DNA of 64,000 nt from Streptantibioticus_A sp037034305 (GCA_037034305.1 JBAGJY010000010.1:186001-250000), one strand, 5' to 3'. Numbered from the stretch's first letter, positions 7,802 to 16,830 are shown. Translations and numbers: made by a program. The notes: generated by a model not told the origin, from the letters alone.

Positions 7802-8782
7802 CTACTGGCCGGATTCCTCCGGGCCTTCGGGGTGGTCCGGGTCGCTGTCCTCGTGGTCCGCCCGGTCGTCGTCCCGGGCGAGCTGCGGACCGCGCAGGAA
7901 GGGACCGGCGTCCCCGCTCTCGGTCGCGTGCGAGCCGGGCTGGCCGTCGCGGCGGCGCAGATAACGCTCAAACTCCCGGGCGATCGCCTCACCCGAGGCC
8001 TCGGGGAGTTCGGCGGTGTCCCGGGCTTCCTCCAACGTCTGCACGTACTCGGCGACCTCGCTGTCCTCGGCGGCCAACTGGTCGACGCCGAGCTGCCAGG
8101 CCCTGGCGTCCTCTGGTAGTTCGCCCGGCGGGACGCGCAGGTCGATCAGGTCCTCCAGGCGGTTGAGCAGCGCCAGGGTCGCCTTGGGGTTCGGCGGCTG
8201 GGACACGTAGTGCGGCACCGCCGCCCACAGGCTCACCGTGGGGATGCCCGCGTGCGTGCACGCCTCCTGCAGGATGCCCACGATGCCCGTCGGGCCCTCG
8301 TACCGGGACTCCTCCAGGTTCAGCGTGCGGGCCAGGTCAGGGTCGGAGGTGACGCCGGTCACCGGCACCGGGCGGGTGTGCGGGGTGTCACCGAGCAGCG
8401 CGCCCAGGATCACCACCATCTCCACGCCCAACTCATGGGCGAACCCCATGAGTTCGTTGCAGAACGAGCGCCAGCGCATGCTGGGCTCGATGCCCCGGAC
8501 CAGGACCAGGTCGCGTGGTGTGGGGCTCTGGACACGGACCACGGAAAGCCGCGTGGTGGGCCACGTGATCTTCCGGGTGCCGCCGTCCAGCCACACGGTC
8601 GGCCGGTTGACCTGGAAGTCGTAGTAGTCCTCGGCGTCGAGCGCCGCGAACACCTCGCCCTTCCACTCCCGGTCCAGGTGCGCGACCGCGGCGGACGCGG
8701 CGTCTCCGGCGTCGTTCCAGCCTTCGAACGCGGCCACCATGACCGGGTCGATCAGCTCGGGTACCCCCGCGAGCTCGATCAC
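7802..8782 (-). CDS. PAC2 family protein (proteasome assembly chaperone-like)
   Basis: 326 residues from a GTG at 8780-8782 with GGAGG upstream. The first 260 residues match the PAC2 domain seen in archaeal and actinobacterial proteins and in eukaryotic proteasome assembly chaperone 2: MVAAFEGWNDAGDAAS, VWLDGGTRKITWP, MVVILGALLGDTPHTRPVPVTG and YEGPTGIVGILQEA. The C-terminal 60 residues are strongly acidic (DDDRADHEDSDPDHPEGPEE) and probably disordered. A chaperone role for bacterial PAC2 proteins is not established, and a hydrolase or ligand-binding role is equally possible. This organism does encode a 20S proteasome 39 kb away. Confidence 0.88.
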   Translation of the reverse strand: MIELAGVPELIDPVMVAAFEGWNDAGDAASAAVAHLDREWKGEVFAALDAEDYYDFQVNRPTVWLDGGTRKITWPTTRLSVVRVQSPTPRDLVLVRGIEPSMRWRSFCNELMGFAHELGVEMVVILGALLGDTPHTRPVPVTGVTSDPDLARTLNLEESRYEGPTGIVGILQEACTHAGIPTVSLWAAVPHYVSQPPNPKATLALLNRLEDLIDLRVPPGELPEDARAWQLGVDQLAAEDSEVAEYVQTLEEARDTAELPEASGEAIAREFERYLRRRDGQPGSHATESGDAGPFLRGPQLARDDDRADHEDSDPDHPEGPEESGQ

Positions 8783-9121
8783 CCAGCGCCTCCTTCCGGC
8801 CCCGGCGGCGGTACGCCACCGTGGCTTTGCTGTACTGCTGCGCCCCGGGGACCGGGCCGCGTGTCCTACGGTCTTCTTGCGCCACCAGCCTACGGCTTTC
8901 GCCGCCCTGGTCCGCAGCCCTAGGCGCTAGTGAGCCAACCCGCACCGCTGTCCGCTGGCTCCCCCACCGCCGACAGGGGCGCGGCCCCGCCAGCACGAGA
9001 CATCCGAGGTGTTACCCGCTGTCTTCCGGCGGAATTTGCTGCACGCCCCTGGACCCGACCGAAGCCATGGCGCTATACATCGGAGGGCCAAGGAAAGATC
9101 CGATGTCTTTCTGGGGGATGT
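8783..9121. other. 339-bp divergent region between PAC2 and the sugar-acid operon
   Basis: No gene seen; an in-frame extension of the dehydratase into this stretch (from 8930) is non-conserved. It should contain the PAC2 promoter near 8800-8900 and the sugar-operon promoter near 9040-9110, with the inverted repeat at 9077-9106. Confidence 0.5.
9075..9106. promoter_or_regulatory. Candidate operator of the GntR regulator upstream of the fucose operon
   Basis: ACATCGGA at 9077-9084 and TCCGATGT at 9099-9106 form an inverted repeat with a 14-base spacer, about two helical turns centre to centre, ending 15 bases before the start of the first gene. The longer word ATACATCGGAGG (9075-9086) occurs as an exact 12-base reverse complement just upstream of the GntR gene (17524-17535). 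The shared word at both ends of the cluster supports an operator. Confidence 0.6.
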
Positions 9122-10447
9122 ATGAGCCCGACCATCACCGAGGTCACGGTCCACGACATCAGGTTTCCCACCTCGGAACGGCTCGACGGCTCGGACGCCA
9201 TGCATCCCGACCCCGACTACTCCGCCGCGTACGTGGTGCTGCGCACCGACGCGCCGGACGGCCTGGAGGGCCACGGCTTCTGCTTCACCATCGGACGCGG
9301 CAACGAGGTGGCCGCCGCCGCCATCCGCGCCTTGTGCCCGCACGTCCAGGGCCGCGCCGTCGACAGCGTCGTCGGCGATCTGGGCGGGTTCCACCGGCAG
9401 TTGACGCACGACTCCCAACTGCGCTGGCTGGGGCCGGACAAGGGCGTCACGCACATGGCGGCCGGTGCCCTCACCAACGCCGTGTGGGACCTGGCCGCCA
9501 AGCGCGCGGGCCTGCCGGTCTGGGAGTTCCTCGCCGCCATGCCGCCGGAGCAGATCGTCGACCTGGTGGACTTCCGGTACGTCACCGACGCGCTCGACCG
9601 CGAGCAGGCGCTGGACATCCTGCGCGCCGCGGTGCCCGGACGGGCGGCACGCGTCGCGCGGTTGAAGGCCAGCGGCTACCCCGCGTACACCACCTCGCCC
9701 GGCTGGCTGGGCTACTCCGACGAGAAGCTGGTCAAACTGGCCCAGCAGGCGGTGGCCGACGGCTTCGGCCAGATCAAGCTCAAAATAGGCGCTGACCTGG
9801 CCGACGACGTACGAAGGATGCGGCTGGCCCGGGAGGCGGTCGGCCCCGCGGTCCGCATCGCGGTCGACGCCAACCAGAGATGGGACGTCTCCGACGCCCT
9901 CGGCTGGATGACCGCGCTGGCGCCCTACGACCCGTACTGGATCGAGGAACCCACCAGTCCCGACGACATCCTGGCGCACGCCGCGGTACGCGCCGGGCAG
10001 CCGGTCAAGGTGGCCACCGGGGAACACGTGGCCAACCGCGTGGTGTTCAAACAGCTCCTGCAGGCCGGTGCCGTCGACTTCGTGCAGATCGACGCCGCCC
10101 GGGTCGCCGGAGTGAACGAGAACATCGCGATCCTGCTGCTCGCCGCCAGGTTCGGCGTCCCGGTCTGCCCGCACGCGGGCGGCGTGGGCCTGTGCGAACT
10201 GGTCCAGCATCTGGCGATGTTCGACTACGCGGCGGTCTCCGGCAGCCTCGACGGCCGGGTCATCGAATACGTCGACCACCTCCACGAGCACTTCACCGAC
10301 CCCGTGGTCATCGACGGCGGCCGCTACCGCGCGCCCACCGCGCCCGGCTTCTCGGCCCGGATGCGCCCCGAGTCGCTGGCCGCCCACCGCTACCCCGAAG
10401 GGCCCGTCTGGCGGGCCCGGTCCGCCACCGCGCAGGAGGCCAACTGA
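9122..10447 (+). CDS. fucD: L-fuconate dehydratase (enolase superfamily)
   Basis: 441 residues, ATG preceded by GGGGGA. Mandelate-racemase subgroup of the enolase superfamily; it removes water from L-fuconate to give 2-keto-3-deoxy-L-fuconate. The K-x-K acid/base motif is at 219-221 (FGQIKLKIG). The metal ligands are in RIAVDANQRWDV, YWIEEPTSP and VATGEHVANR, and the last catalytic His is in CPHAGGVGLCELVQHL, a run typical of L-fuconate dehydratases rather than of galactonate or mannonate dehydratases. Length also fits. First gene of a run with TGATG and ATGA couplings. Related substrates such as L-galactonate or D-arabinonate cannot be excluded. Confidence 0.88.
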   Translation: MSPTITEVTVHDIRFPTSERLDGSDAMHPDPDYSAAYVVLRTDAPDGLEGHGFCFTIGRGNEVAAAAIRALCPHVQGRAVDSVVGDLGGFHRQLTHDSQLRWLGPDKGVTHMAAGALTNAVWDLAAKRAGLPVWEFLAAMPPEQIVDLVDFRYVTDALDREQALDILRAAVPGRAARVARLKASGYPAYTTSPGWLGYSDEKLVKLAQQAVADGFGQIKLKIGADLADDVRRMRLAREAVGPAVRIAVDANQRWDVSDALGWMTALAPYDPYWIEEPTSPDDILAHAAVRAGQPVKVATGEHVANRVVFKQLLQAGAVDFVQIDAARVAGVNENIAILLLAARFGVPVCPHAGGVGLCELVQHLAMFDYAAVSGSLDGRVIEYVDHLHEHFTDPVVIDGGRYRAPTAPGFSARMRPESLAAHRYPEGPVWRARSATAQEAN

Positions 10448-11226
10448 TGCCGCACCCGCAGGACTTCACCGGACTGACCGCTCTCGTCACCGGCGGCGCC
10501 TCCGGTATCGGCGCCGCCACCGCCGCGCTGCTCGCCGCCCGCGGCGCCCAGGTCGCCGTGCTGGACCGGGACCCGTCCGGCACCCCCGCCGGATGCCTGC
10601 CGTTGAAGGCCGACGTCACCTGCGACGAGGCGGTGCGCGCCGCCGTGGCCGAGGCGGCCGGGGAGCTCGGCGCGCTGCACATCCTGGTCAACAACGCCGG
10701 AGTCGGCAGCGTCGGCACCGTGGAGGACAACCCGGACGACGAATGGCACCGGGTGCTCGACGTCAACGTCCTCGGTACGGTGCGTACTTCCCGCGCCGCC
10801 CTGCCCCATCTGCGGCGCGCCGCGCGACAGCGGCCCGGCGCCGCTTCCATCACCAACACCTGCTCCATCGCCGCCACCGCCGGGCTGCCGCGGCGCGCCC
10901 TGTACAGCGCCAGCAAGGGCGCGCTGTACTCGCTCACCCTGGCGATGGCCGCCGACCAGCTGAGCGACGGAGTCCGCGTCAACTGCGTCACTCCGGGAAC
11001 CGCCGACACGCCCTGGGTGGGCCGCCTGCTGGACCAGGCCGCCGACCCGGCCGCCGAGCGGGCCGCGCTGGAGGCGCGCCAGCCGATGGGGCGGCTGGTC
11101 ACGGCGGACGAAGTCGCCCACGCCATCGCCTACCTGGCCGGTCCCGCCGCCTCGGCGGTGACCGGGGCGGCGCTGGCCGTCGACGGCGGTATGCAAGGGG
11201 TGCGGCCGCGTCCGCTCGCGCGGTAG
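10447..11226 (+). CDS. SDR oxidoreductase, likely 2-keto-3-deoxy-L-fuconate dehydrogenase
   Basis: 259-residue short-chain dehydrogenase. TGGASGIG (15-22) binds NAD(P), NNAG follows, and the catalytic Ser140, Tyr153 and Lys157 are present (SIAATAGLPRRALYSASKG). The C-terminus GAALAVDGGMQG is classical. Its ATG overlaps the stop of the dehydratase by one base (TGATG), so the two are translationally coupled. In the non-phosphorylating L-fucose pathway the product of the dehydratase is oxidised by an SDR to 2,4-diketo-3-deoxy-L-fuconate, which is the likely role here by context. Confidence 0.85.
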   Translation: MPHPQDFTGLTALVTGGASGIGAATAALLAARGAQVAVLDRDPSGTPAGCLPLKADVTCDEAVRAAVAEAAGELGALHILVNNAGVGSVGTVEDNPDDEWHRVLDVNVLGTVRTSRAALPHLRRAARQRPGAASITNTCSIAATAGLPRRALYSASKGALYSLTLAMAADQLSDGVRVNCVTPGTADTPWVGRLLDQAADPAAERAALEARQPMGRLVTADEVAHAIAYLAGPAASAVTGAALAVDGGMQGVRPRPLAR

Positions 11227-11363
11227 CGGCTCGCCCCTGCCGGTCGCCGAGAGCAACCACAACCCAGCCGTCCGGCGGTGCCACGGCGTCGGCCATCGGC
11301 CACAGGGCCGCGGACACCGCCACCGAGGAACCGTCGGCGCGCGCCCAGCGAAAGGCAGGATCC

Positions 11364-12401
11364 ATGAGACTCCACACAACCGCCGCGGCGGCGTGCGTCG
11401 CGCTGCTGGCCGTCGCCGCGCTGGCGGCCTGCAACCGCGGTAGTACCGCAGCGGGCGCCTCCGGCAAGGTGGGCATCGATCTGCCGCGCGCCGACAGCGA
11501 CTTCTGGAACTCCTACGCCCAGTACGTCAACCAGGGGGTCGACAGCGGCGTCGTATCCGCCCTGCCGGTCTCCAACTCGCAGAACGACATCGGCAAACTC
11601 GTCGCCGATGTGCACGCCTTCGTGGACCAGGGCGCCAAGGCGGTGGTCATCGCCCCCCAGGACACCGGGGCGATCGCCTCCACCCTCGACGAACTGGCCA
11701 CCAGGAGGATCCCGGTGATCAGCGTGGACACCCGGCCCGACAAGGGCAGGGTCTACATGGTGGTGCGGGCTGACAACCGCGCCTACGGCACCAAGGCCTG
11801 CGAGTACCTCGGGCAGCGACTCGGCGGCCAGGGCAAGGTCGTGGAGTTCGAGGGCGACCTCAGCTCGATCAACGGCCGGGACCGCTCCGAGGCGTTCGGC
11901 GACTGCATGAAGACGAAATACCCCCGGATACGGGTCTTCGCGCTGCCCACCAACTGGCAGGGCAACGTGGCCTCCGCCAAGCTCCAGAGCCTGCTGGCCC
12001 AGCACCCCGACATCAACGGCGCCTACCTGCAGGCGGGCGGCGTCTTCCTGCAGCCGACCCTGGCCCTGCTGAGGCAGAAGGGCCTGCTCAAGCCGGTCGG
12101 CACCGCGGGCCACATCACGATCGTCTCCAACGACGGCATTCCGCAGGAGTACGACGCCATCCGGGCCGGGAAGATCGACGCCACCATCTCGCAGCCCGCC
12201 GACCTCTACGCCAAGTACGCGCTGTACTACGCCAAGCAGGCCATGGCCGGAAGGACCTTCCACCCGGGCCCCACCGACCACGGGTCGACCATCGTGGCCA
12301 TACCCGGCGGCCTGGAGGACCAGTTGCCCGCGCCGCTGGTCACCAGGGCCAACGTGGACGATCCGAAACTGTGGGCCAACCAACTCGGGAAGCAGCCATG
12401 A
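11364..12401 (+). CDS. Sugar ABC transporter substrate-binding lipoprotein
   Basis: 345 residues of the periplasmic-binding-protein type 1 family used by ribose/xylose-type importers. It has a lipoprotein signal with lipobox LAAC and the lipidated Cys at 23. The ligand-binding fold shows SDFWNSYAQYVNQGV, DQGAKAVVIAPQDTGA and IPVISVDTRPDKG early, and NGAYLQAG, IVSNDGIPQEYDAIRAGKIDATISQP late. AGGCAGGA precedes the ATG. There is a 137-bp gap from the SDR gene, and the reading frame runs open upstream through that gap without conserved sequence. The sugar is inferred to be L-fucose from the neighbours. Confidence 0.88.
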   Translation: MRLHTTAAAACVALLAVAALAACNRGSTAAGASGKVGIDLPRADSDFWNSYAQYVNQGVDSGVVSALPVSNSQNDIGKLVADVHAFVDQGAKAVVIAPQDTGAIASTLDELATRRIPVISVDTRPDKGRVYMVVRADNRAYGTKACEYLGQRLGGQGKVVEFEGDLSSINGRDRSEAFGDCMKTKYPRIRVFALPTNWQGNVASAKLQSLLAQHPDINGAYLQAGGVFLQPTLALLRQKGLLKPVGTAGHITIVSNDGIPQEYDAIRAGKIDATISQPADLYAKYALYYAKQAMAGRTFHPGPTDHGSTIVAIPGGLEDQLPAPLVTRANVDDPKLWANQLGKQP

Positions 12402-13918
12402 CGGACGTACCAGCCGCCGTCCGCGCACACGGCGTCGTCAAACGCTTCGGGCCGACCGTGGCGCTCGACGGCGTCGAACTGACCGTACGCCCCGGCGAGT
12501 CGCACGCGCTCGTCGGCCGCAACGGTGCGGGCAAGTCCACCCTGGTGTCGGTGCTGACCGGACTGCACCGCCCGGACGCGGGCACCGTCACCTTCCACGG
12601 CCGACCCGCCCCCACACCCGGTGACCGCGCGGCCTGGCAGGCCGAAGTGGCCTGCGTCTACCAGAAGTCGATGGTGGTGCCCGACCTCACCGTCGCCGAG
12701 AACCTGTTCCTCAACCGCTTCGACCAGCGCGGGCCGCTGATCCGGTGGGGCAGGCTGCGCTCCAGGGCCCGCGCGCTGCTCGCCGAGTACGGCGTCGAGG
12801 TGGACCCGGACCGGCGCGCCGCGGAACTGACCGTGGAGCAGCGGCAGTTCGTGGAGATCGCCCGCGCGCTGTCCTTCGGCGCCCGGCTGATCATCCTGGA
12901 CGAGCCCACCGCCCAACTCGACGCGGGCGGTATCCAGCGCCTGTTCAACCGGCTGCGGGAGCTACGGCGGCAGGGCGTGGCGTTCCTGTTCATCTCGCAC
13001 CACCTCCAGGAGGTGTACGAGCTGTGCACCACCGTCACCGTCTACCGTGACGCACGGCATGTCCTCACCGCCCCCGTCGCGGACCTCGCCCGGCGGGAGC
13101 TGGTGGCCGCCATGACCGGTGAGGTACCGGCGCGGCGCACCTCCTGGCAGGCGACGGCGACCGCGCCGGGCGGCGGGCGGACCGTGCTGCGGGCCGAACG
13201 GCTCGCCCTGGCCGGGCAGTTCGCGCCACTGGACCTGGCCGTGCGGCGCGGCGAGGTGCTGGGTGTCGCGGGCGCCACCGCCAGCGGCGGCACCGCGCTC
13301 GGCGAGACCCTGGTGGGATTGCGCAGGCCCACCGCCGGACGGATCACCGTGGACGGCCGCGTGGTGCGCCCCGGCAGCGTGCCGCACGCGCTGGCCGCCG
13401 GGATCGGCTACGTACCGGAGGACCGGCACCGGCAGGGCCTGGTACCCCACCGCAGCGTCGCCGAGAACGCCACCCTCACCGTGGTCGACCAGCTCGGGCC
13501 CTGGGGGACCGTACTGCCGTCCCGCACCCGGGAGTTCGCCAGCCGCGCCATCGCCTCCCTGGACATCAAGACGGCGGGCCCCGACCAGCCGGTGAGCGGA
13601 CTGTCGGGAGGCAACCAGCAGAAGGTCGTCATCGCCCGTGCCCTCGCCCGGCAGCCGCACTGCCTGGTGGCGATCCGGCCGACGGCGGGCGTGGACGTCA
13701 GGTCGAAGGAGGCGCTGCTCGGCGTGGTGCGCGAGGTGGCGCAGGCGGGCCGGGCGGCGGTCATCGTCTCCGACGAACTGGACGACCTGAGGGTCTGCGA
13801 CCGGGTGCTGGCCCTGTTCCAGGGGCGCGTCGTCGCCGAGTTCGAACCCGGCTGGACCGACCAGGCGATGGTGGCGGCCATGGAAGGCGTCACCGGGGAA
13901 CAGGGAGGCGGGCGATGA
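12398..13918 (+). CDS. Sugar ABC transporter ATPase (tandem nucleotide-binding domains)
   Basis: 506 residues with two ABC domains in one chain, as in RbsA/XylG. The first domain is complete: Walker A GRNGAGKST, signature-like LTVEQRQFVEIARAL and Walker B LIILDEPTAQLD. The second has a degenerate Walker A (GATASGGTALG) and a Walker B lacking the acidic pair (LVAIRPTAGVD) but an intact signature LSGGNQQK, so only the first is expected to hydrolyse ATP. This asymmetry is common in the family. The ATG overlaps the stop of the binding-protein gene (ATGA). Confidence 0.92.
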   Translation: MTDVPAAVRAHGVVKRFGPTVALDGVELTVRPGESHALVGRNGAGKSTLVSVLTGLHRPDAGTVTFHGRPAPTPGDRAAWQAEVACVYQKSMVVPDLTVAENLFLNRFDQRGPLIRWGRLRSRARALLAEYGVEVDPDRRAAELTVEQRQFVEIARALSFGARLIILDEPTAQLDAGGIQRLFNRLRELRRQGVAFLFISHHLQEVYELCTTVTVYRDARHVLTAPVADLARRELVAAMTGEVPARRTSWQATATAPGGGRTVLRAERLALAGQFAPLDLAVRRGEVLGVAGATASGGTALGETLVGLRRPTAGRITVDGRVVRPGSVPHALAAGIGYVPEDRHRQGLVPHRSVAENATLTVVDQLGPWGTVLPSRTREFASRAIASLDIKTAGPDQPVSGLSGGNQQKVVIARALARQPHCLVAIRPTAGVDVRSKEALLGVVREVAQAGRAAVIVSDELDDLRVCDRVLALFQGRVVAEFEPGWTDQAMVAAMEGVTGEQGGGR

Positions 13919-14955
13919 CCGACACCACCCGACAACTGGCCGCCGACGCCCCACCGGGCTCCGGCCGCGCCGTGGGCGGCCGGTACCGGCCGGACCTGAC
14001 CCTGCTGCGGGACCTGTCCCTGCTGCCGGTGATCCTGGTGCTGTGCGTCATCGGGTTCATCGTCTCGCCCGCGTTCTTGACCACCGACAACCTGGTCGGC
14101 GTCGTCCAGCAGTCCACCGAACTGAGCCTGCTGGTACTGGCCGAGGCGCTCATCCTGATCAGCGGGCGGATGGACCTGTCACTGGAGTCGACCATCGGGG
14201 TCGCGCCGGTCATCGCCATGTGGCTGGTGCTGCCCGCGCACGGCGGACGCTTCAACGGCCTCGGGCTGCTGCCCGGTTGGACCTCGGTGCCGCTGTGCCT
14301 TCTGGTGGGCCTCGCCGTCGGCGCCGTCAACGGCTTCCTCATCCTCAAACTCCGGGTCAACGGATTCATCGCCACCCTCGGCATGCTCACCATGCTGCGC
14401 GGTCTGCAGGTCGGCATCTCCCAGGGTCAGTCGATCGTCACCGTCCCCGGGTCGTTCTCCTACCTCGGCGCGGCGGCCTGGCTCGGCGTGCCCGCCGCGG
14501 TGTGGATCTGCCTGGTGCTGTTCGCGCTGGGCGGCTGCGCGCTGGCCTGGCTGCGGCACGGCAGGGCGCTGTACGCGATCGGCGGCAACCCGCAGGCGGC
14601 CCGGGCGGCGGGCATCCGGGTGGATCGGGTCACCTGGGTCGTGCTGTGCCTGGGCAGCGTGCTCGCCGCCTTCGCCGGTGTGCTGTACACCGGGCACTAC
14701 GGTTCCGTCTCCGCCACCCAGGGCGACGGCTGGATCTTCCAGGTGTTCGCGGCGGCGGTGATCGGCGGCATCAGCCTGAGCGGCGGACGCGGCACCCTGT
14801 TCGGCGCGCTCACCGGTGTGCTCTCCCTGCAACTGGTCGTCAACGTGATGACGTTGGGCGGGGTGCCGCCGCTGTGGAACCAGTTCCTCAACGGCGCCAT
14901 CATCATCGTCGCCCTGGTCATCTCCCGCTTCGCCAGCGGCGAGCGGCAGGATTAA
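13915..14955 (+). CDS. Sugar ABC transporter permease (RbsC family)
   Basis: 346-residue inner-membrane protein with about nine hydrophobic segments, the first around residues 38-56. Conserved BPD_transp_2 blocks are present: LILISGRMDLSLESTIG, FIATLGMLTMLRGL, LYAIGGNPQAARAAGI and AAVIGGISLSGGRG. The GGNxxAARxxGI loop contacts the ATPase. The start codon overlaps the ATPase stop (ATGA). It forms the importer with the preceding two genes. Confidence 0.93.
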   Translation: MTDTTRQLAADAPPGSGRAVGGRYRPDLTLLRDLSLLPVILVLCVIGFIVSPAFLTTDNLVGVVQQSTELSLLVLAEALILISGRMDLSLESTIGVAPVIAMWLVLPAHGGRFNGLGLLPGWTSVPLCLLVGLAVGAVNGFLILKLRVNGFIATLGMLTMLRGLQVGISQGQSIVTVPGSFSYLGAAAWLGVPAAVWICLVLFALGGCALAWLRHGRALYAIGGNPQAARAAGIRVDRVTWVVLCLGSVLAAFAGVLYTGHYGSVSATQGDGWIFQVFAAAVIGGISLSGGRGTLFGALTGVLSLQLVVNVMTLGGVPPLWNQFLNGAIIIVALVISRFASGERQD

Positions 14956-15966
14956 GTGGGATTCAGCGTGTCAAACCCCATCCGCCCTGGGAGATTGGGC
15001 GATTCGGATGTGCGGCTGCCGCCGCTCGGCCTGGGCACCGCCCCGCTCGGCAACCTGTACCGCGCGGTCACCGAGCAGGACGCCCAGGCGGTGGTCGGCG
15101 CGGCGCTGGATGCCGGATGCCGCTACCTGGACACCGCGCCGCACTACGGGCTCGGGCTGGCCGAGGAGCGGCTCGGCCGGGCCCTGGCCGGACGGGACCG
15201 CCGCACGTACCTGCTGTCCACCAAGGTCGGCCGCAGGCTGCGCCCGCTGGCGGCCGGGGAGGCGGTGGACGGCCAGGGGTTCGTCGACACACCGCCGCGC
15301 GCCCGCGAGTGGGACCTGAGCCGCGACGGCGTACTGGCCACCTTGGAGGCGTCCCTGGAGCGGCTCGGCACGGACGCCGTCGACATCGTCTACCTGCACG
15401 ATGTGGAGGGCAGGGAGCGGGAGGTCCATGACACGGCCTTCCCGGCGCTGGCCCGGCTGCGCGCGGAGGGGACGGTGGGCGCGATCGGCTTCGGAATGAA
15501 CCACAGCGGTCCGCTGGCCCGGTTCGTCGCCGACCTCGACGTCGACGTGGTGCTGTGCGCCGGGCGCTGGACCTTGCTGGACCAGTCCGCGGCGGCCGAT
15601 CTGCTGCCGGTGTGCCTGCGGCGCGGCACCGCGGTCGTGGTCGGCGGGGTCTACAACTCCGGCCTGCTCGCCGACCCCGGGCCCGGGGCGCCGTTCGACT
15701 ACCGGCAGGCCCCGCCGCGGCTGGTGGCCAGGGCGCTGGCGCTACGTGAGGTGTGCGCGCGGCACGGGGTGCCGCTGCGCGCGGCGGCGCTGCGCTTCCC
15801 GTTCGGCCACCCGGCGGTGGCGGCGGCCGTGGTGGGCGCCGCCACCGCCGCCGAGGTCCGGGACAACGCCGCCCTGTTCGGCCGGTACATCCCCGACGCG
15901 CTGTGGTACGACCTGGTGGACCGGGGACTGCTGGACGACAGTGTTCCGCTGCCGACCGGAGGATGA
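14956..15966 (+). CDS. Aldo/keto reductase, likely L-fucose (D-threo-aldose) 1-dehydrogenase
   Basis: 336 residues of the AKR family with the tetrad visible: Asp59 and Tyr64 in LDTAPHYG, Lys90 in LLSTKVG and His in VYLHDVEG. The motif GLGTAPLGNLYRAVTE and the full layout match enzymes annotated as D-threo-aldose 1-dehydrogenase / L-fucose dehydrogenase, which oxidise L-fucose to L-fucono-1,5-lactone. The GTG start follows directly after the permease stop codon; a second GTG at 14968 is a possible alternative. Placement next to a lactonase and a fuconate dehydratase supports the assignment. Confidence 0.85.
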   Translation: MGFSVSNPIRPGRLGDSDVRLPPLGLGTAPLGNLYRAVTEQDAQAVVGAALDAGCRYLDTAPHYGLGLAEERLGRALAGRDRRTYLLSTKVGRRLRPLAAGEAVDGQGFVDTPPRAREWDLSRDGVLATLEASLERLGTDAVDIVYLHDVEGREREVHDTAFPALARLRAEGTVGAIGFGMNHSGPLARFVADLDVDVVLCAGRWTLLDQSAAADLLPVCLRRGTAVVVGGVYNSGLLADPGPGAPFDYRQAPPRLVARALALREVCARHGVPLRAAALRFPFGHPAVAAAVVGAATAAEVRDNAALFGRYIPDALWYDLVDRGLLDDSVPLPTGG

Positions 15967-15969
15967 CCG

Positions 15970-16821
15970 ATGCGCGTGGACGCACACCACCACCTGTGGG
16001 ACCTGTCCCGGCGCGAGCAGCCGTGGATGGACGGGCCGTGGGCCGACCCGATCCGCCGCACCTACCGTCTGGGCCAGCTGACGCCGGAGTTGGAGGCCCA
16101 CGGCATCCAGGCCACCGTGGTGGTCCAGGCGTGCTCCTCCCCGGCGGAGACCGGGGAACTGCTGGCGCTGGCGGCGGAGTCGGACCGGATCGCCGCCGTC
16201 GTGGGCTGGGCCGACCTCACCGACCCCCGACTCGGTGACCAGCTCGCCCGGCTGTCCGCCGCGCCCGGCGGTGACCGGCTGGCCGGGATCCGGCACCAGG
16301 TGCAGGACGAACCGGATCCGCACTGGCTGTGCCGCCCCGACGTCCGGCGCGGCCTGGCCCGGATCGCCGAGGCGGGTCTGGTCTACGACCTGCTGGTCAC
16401 CGCACGCGAACTGCCCGCCGCCCTGCACACCGTACGGCGGCTGCCGCACCTGGTCTTCGTCCTCGACCACGCGGCCAAACCCGCCATAGCGGACGGCGAG
16501 TGGCAGCCGTGGGCCGACCTGGTCGGCGAGCTGGCCGCCGCGCCCAACGTCGTGTGCAAGCTGTCCGGCCTGGTCACCGAGGACGACTGGCGGTCCTGGA
16601 CGCCGGATCGGATCCTGCCGTACGCCCGGCACGTGCTCGACGCCTTCGGCCCCGAGCGGGTCATGTACGGCTCCGACTGGCCGGTGTGCACCCTGGCCGC
16701 CGACTACGGTCAGGTCGCGGCGCTCGCCGAGCGGTGTGTCGCCGATCTGGAACCGGCCGAGCGGGCGGCGGTGTTCGGCGGCACCGCGGCCCGGGTGTAC
16801 GGGCTGGGCCGGCGGGGCTGA
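15970..16821 (+). CDS. Amidohydrolase-family L-fuconolactonase
   Basis: 283 residues of the amidohydrolase 2 family. HHH at residues 6-8 supplies the N-terminal metal-site histidines; DHAAKP and GSDWPVC provide the central His and the catalytic Asp. WQPWADLVGELAAAPNVVCKLSGLVTE is typical of sugar-lactonases of COG3618. The predicted reaction is hydrolysis of L-fuconolactone to L-fuconate, linking the aldo/keto reductase to the dehydratase. The ATG lies three bases after the previous stop, with GGAGG inside the end of the previous gene. Confidence 0.85.
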   Translation: MRVDAHHHLWDLSRREQPWMDGPWADPIRRTYRLGQLTPELEAHGIQATVVVQACSSPAETGELLALAAESDRIAAVVGWADLTDPRLGDQLARLSAAPGGDRLAGIRHQVQDEPDPHWLCRPDVRRGLARIAEAGLVYDLLVTARELPAALHTVRRLPHLVFVLDHAAKPAIADGEWQPWADLVGELAAAPNVVCKLSGLVTEDDWRSWTPDRILPYARHVLDAFGPERVMYGSDWPVCTLAADYGQVAALAERCVADLEPAERAAVFGGTAARVYGLGRRG

Positions 16822-16830
16822 CGCCGCCGG
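16809..16830. terminator. Short hairpin at the convergent gene ends
   Basis: CCGGCGG (16809-16815) and CCGCCGG (16824-16830) pair around an eight-base loop, spanning the last codons of the lactonase and the gap before the GntR stop. Weak, but it is the only candidate between these convergent genes, which are eight bases apart. Confidence 0.35.

Noticed and set aside
8930..9121. Extension of the fuconate dehydratase by 64 codons
   Set aside because: It would cover the promoter and operator; the ATG at 9122 has a GGGGGA site and gives the usual family length.
13130..13918. Loss of Walker A and Walker B residues in the second domain of the sugar ABC ATPase taken as a pseudogene sign
   Set aside because: A degenerate second domain is normal in this tandem-domain family; the frame, signature motif and first domain are intact.
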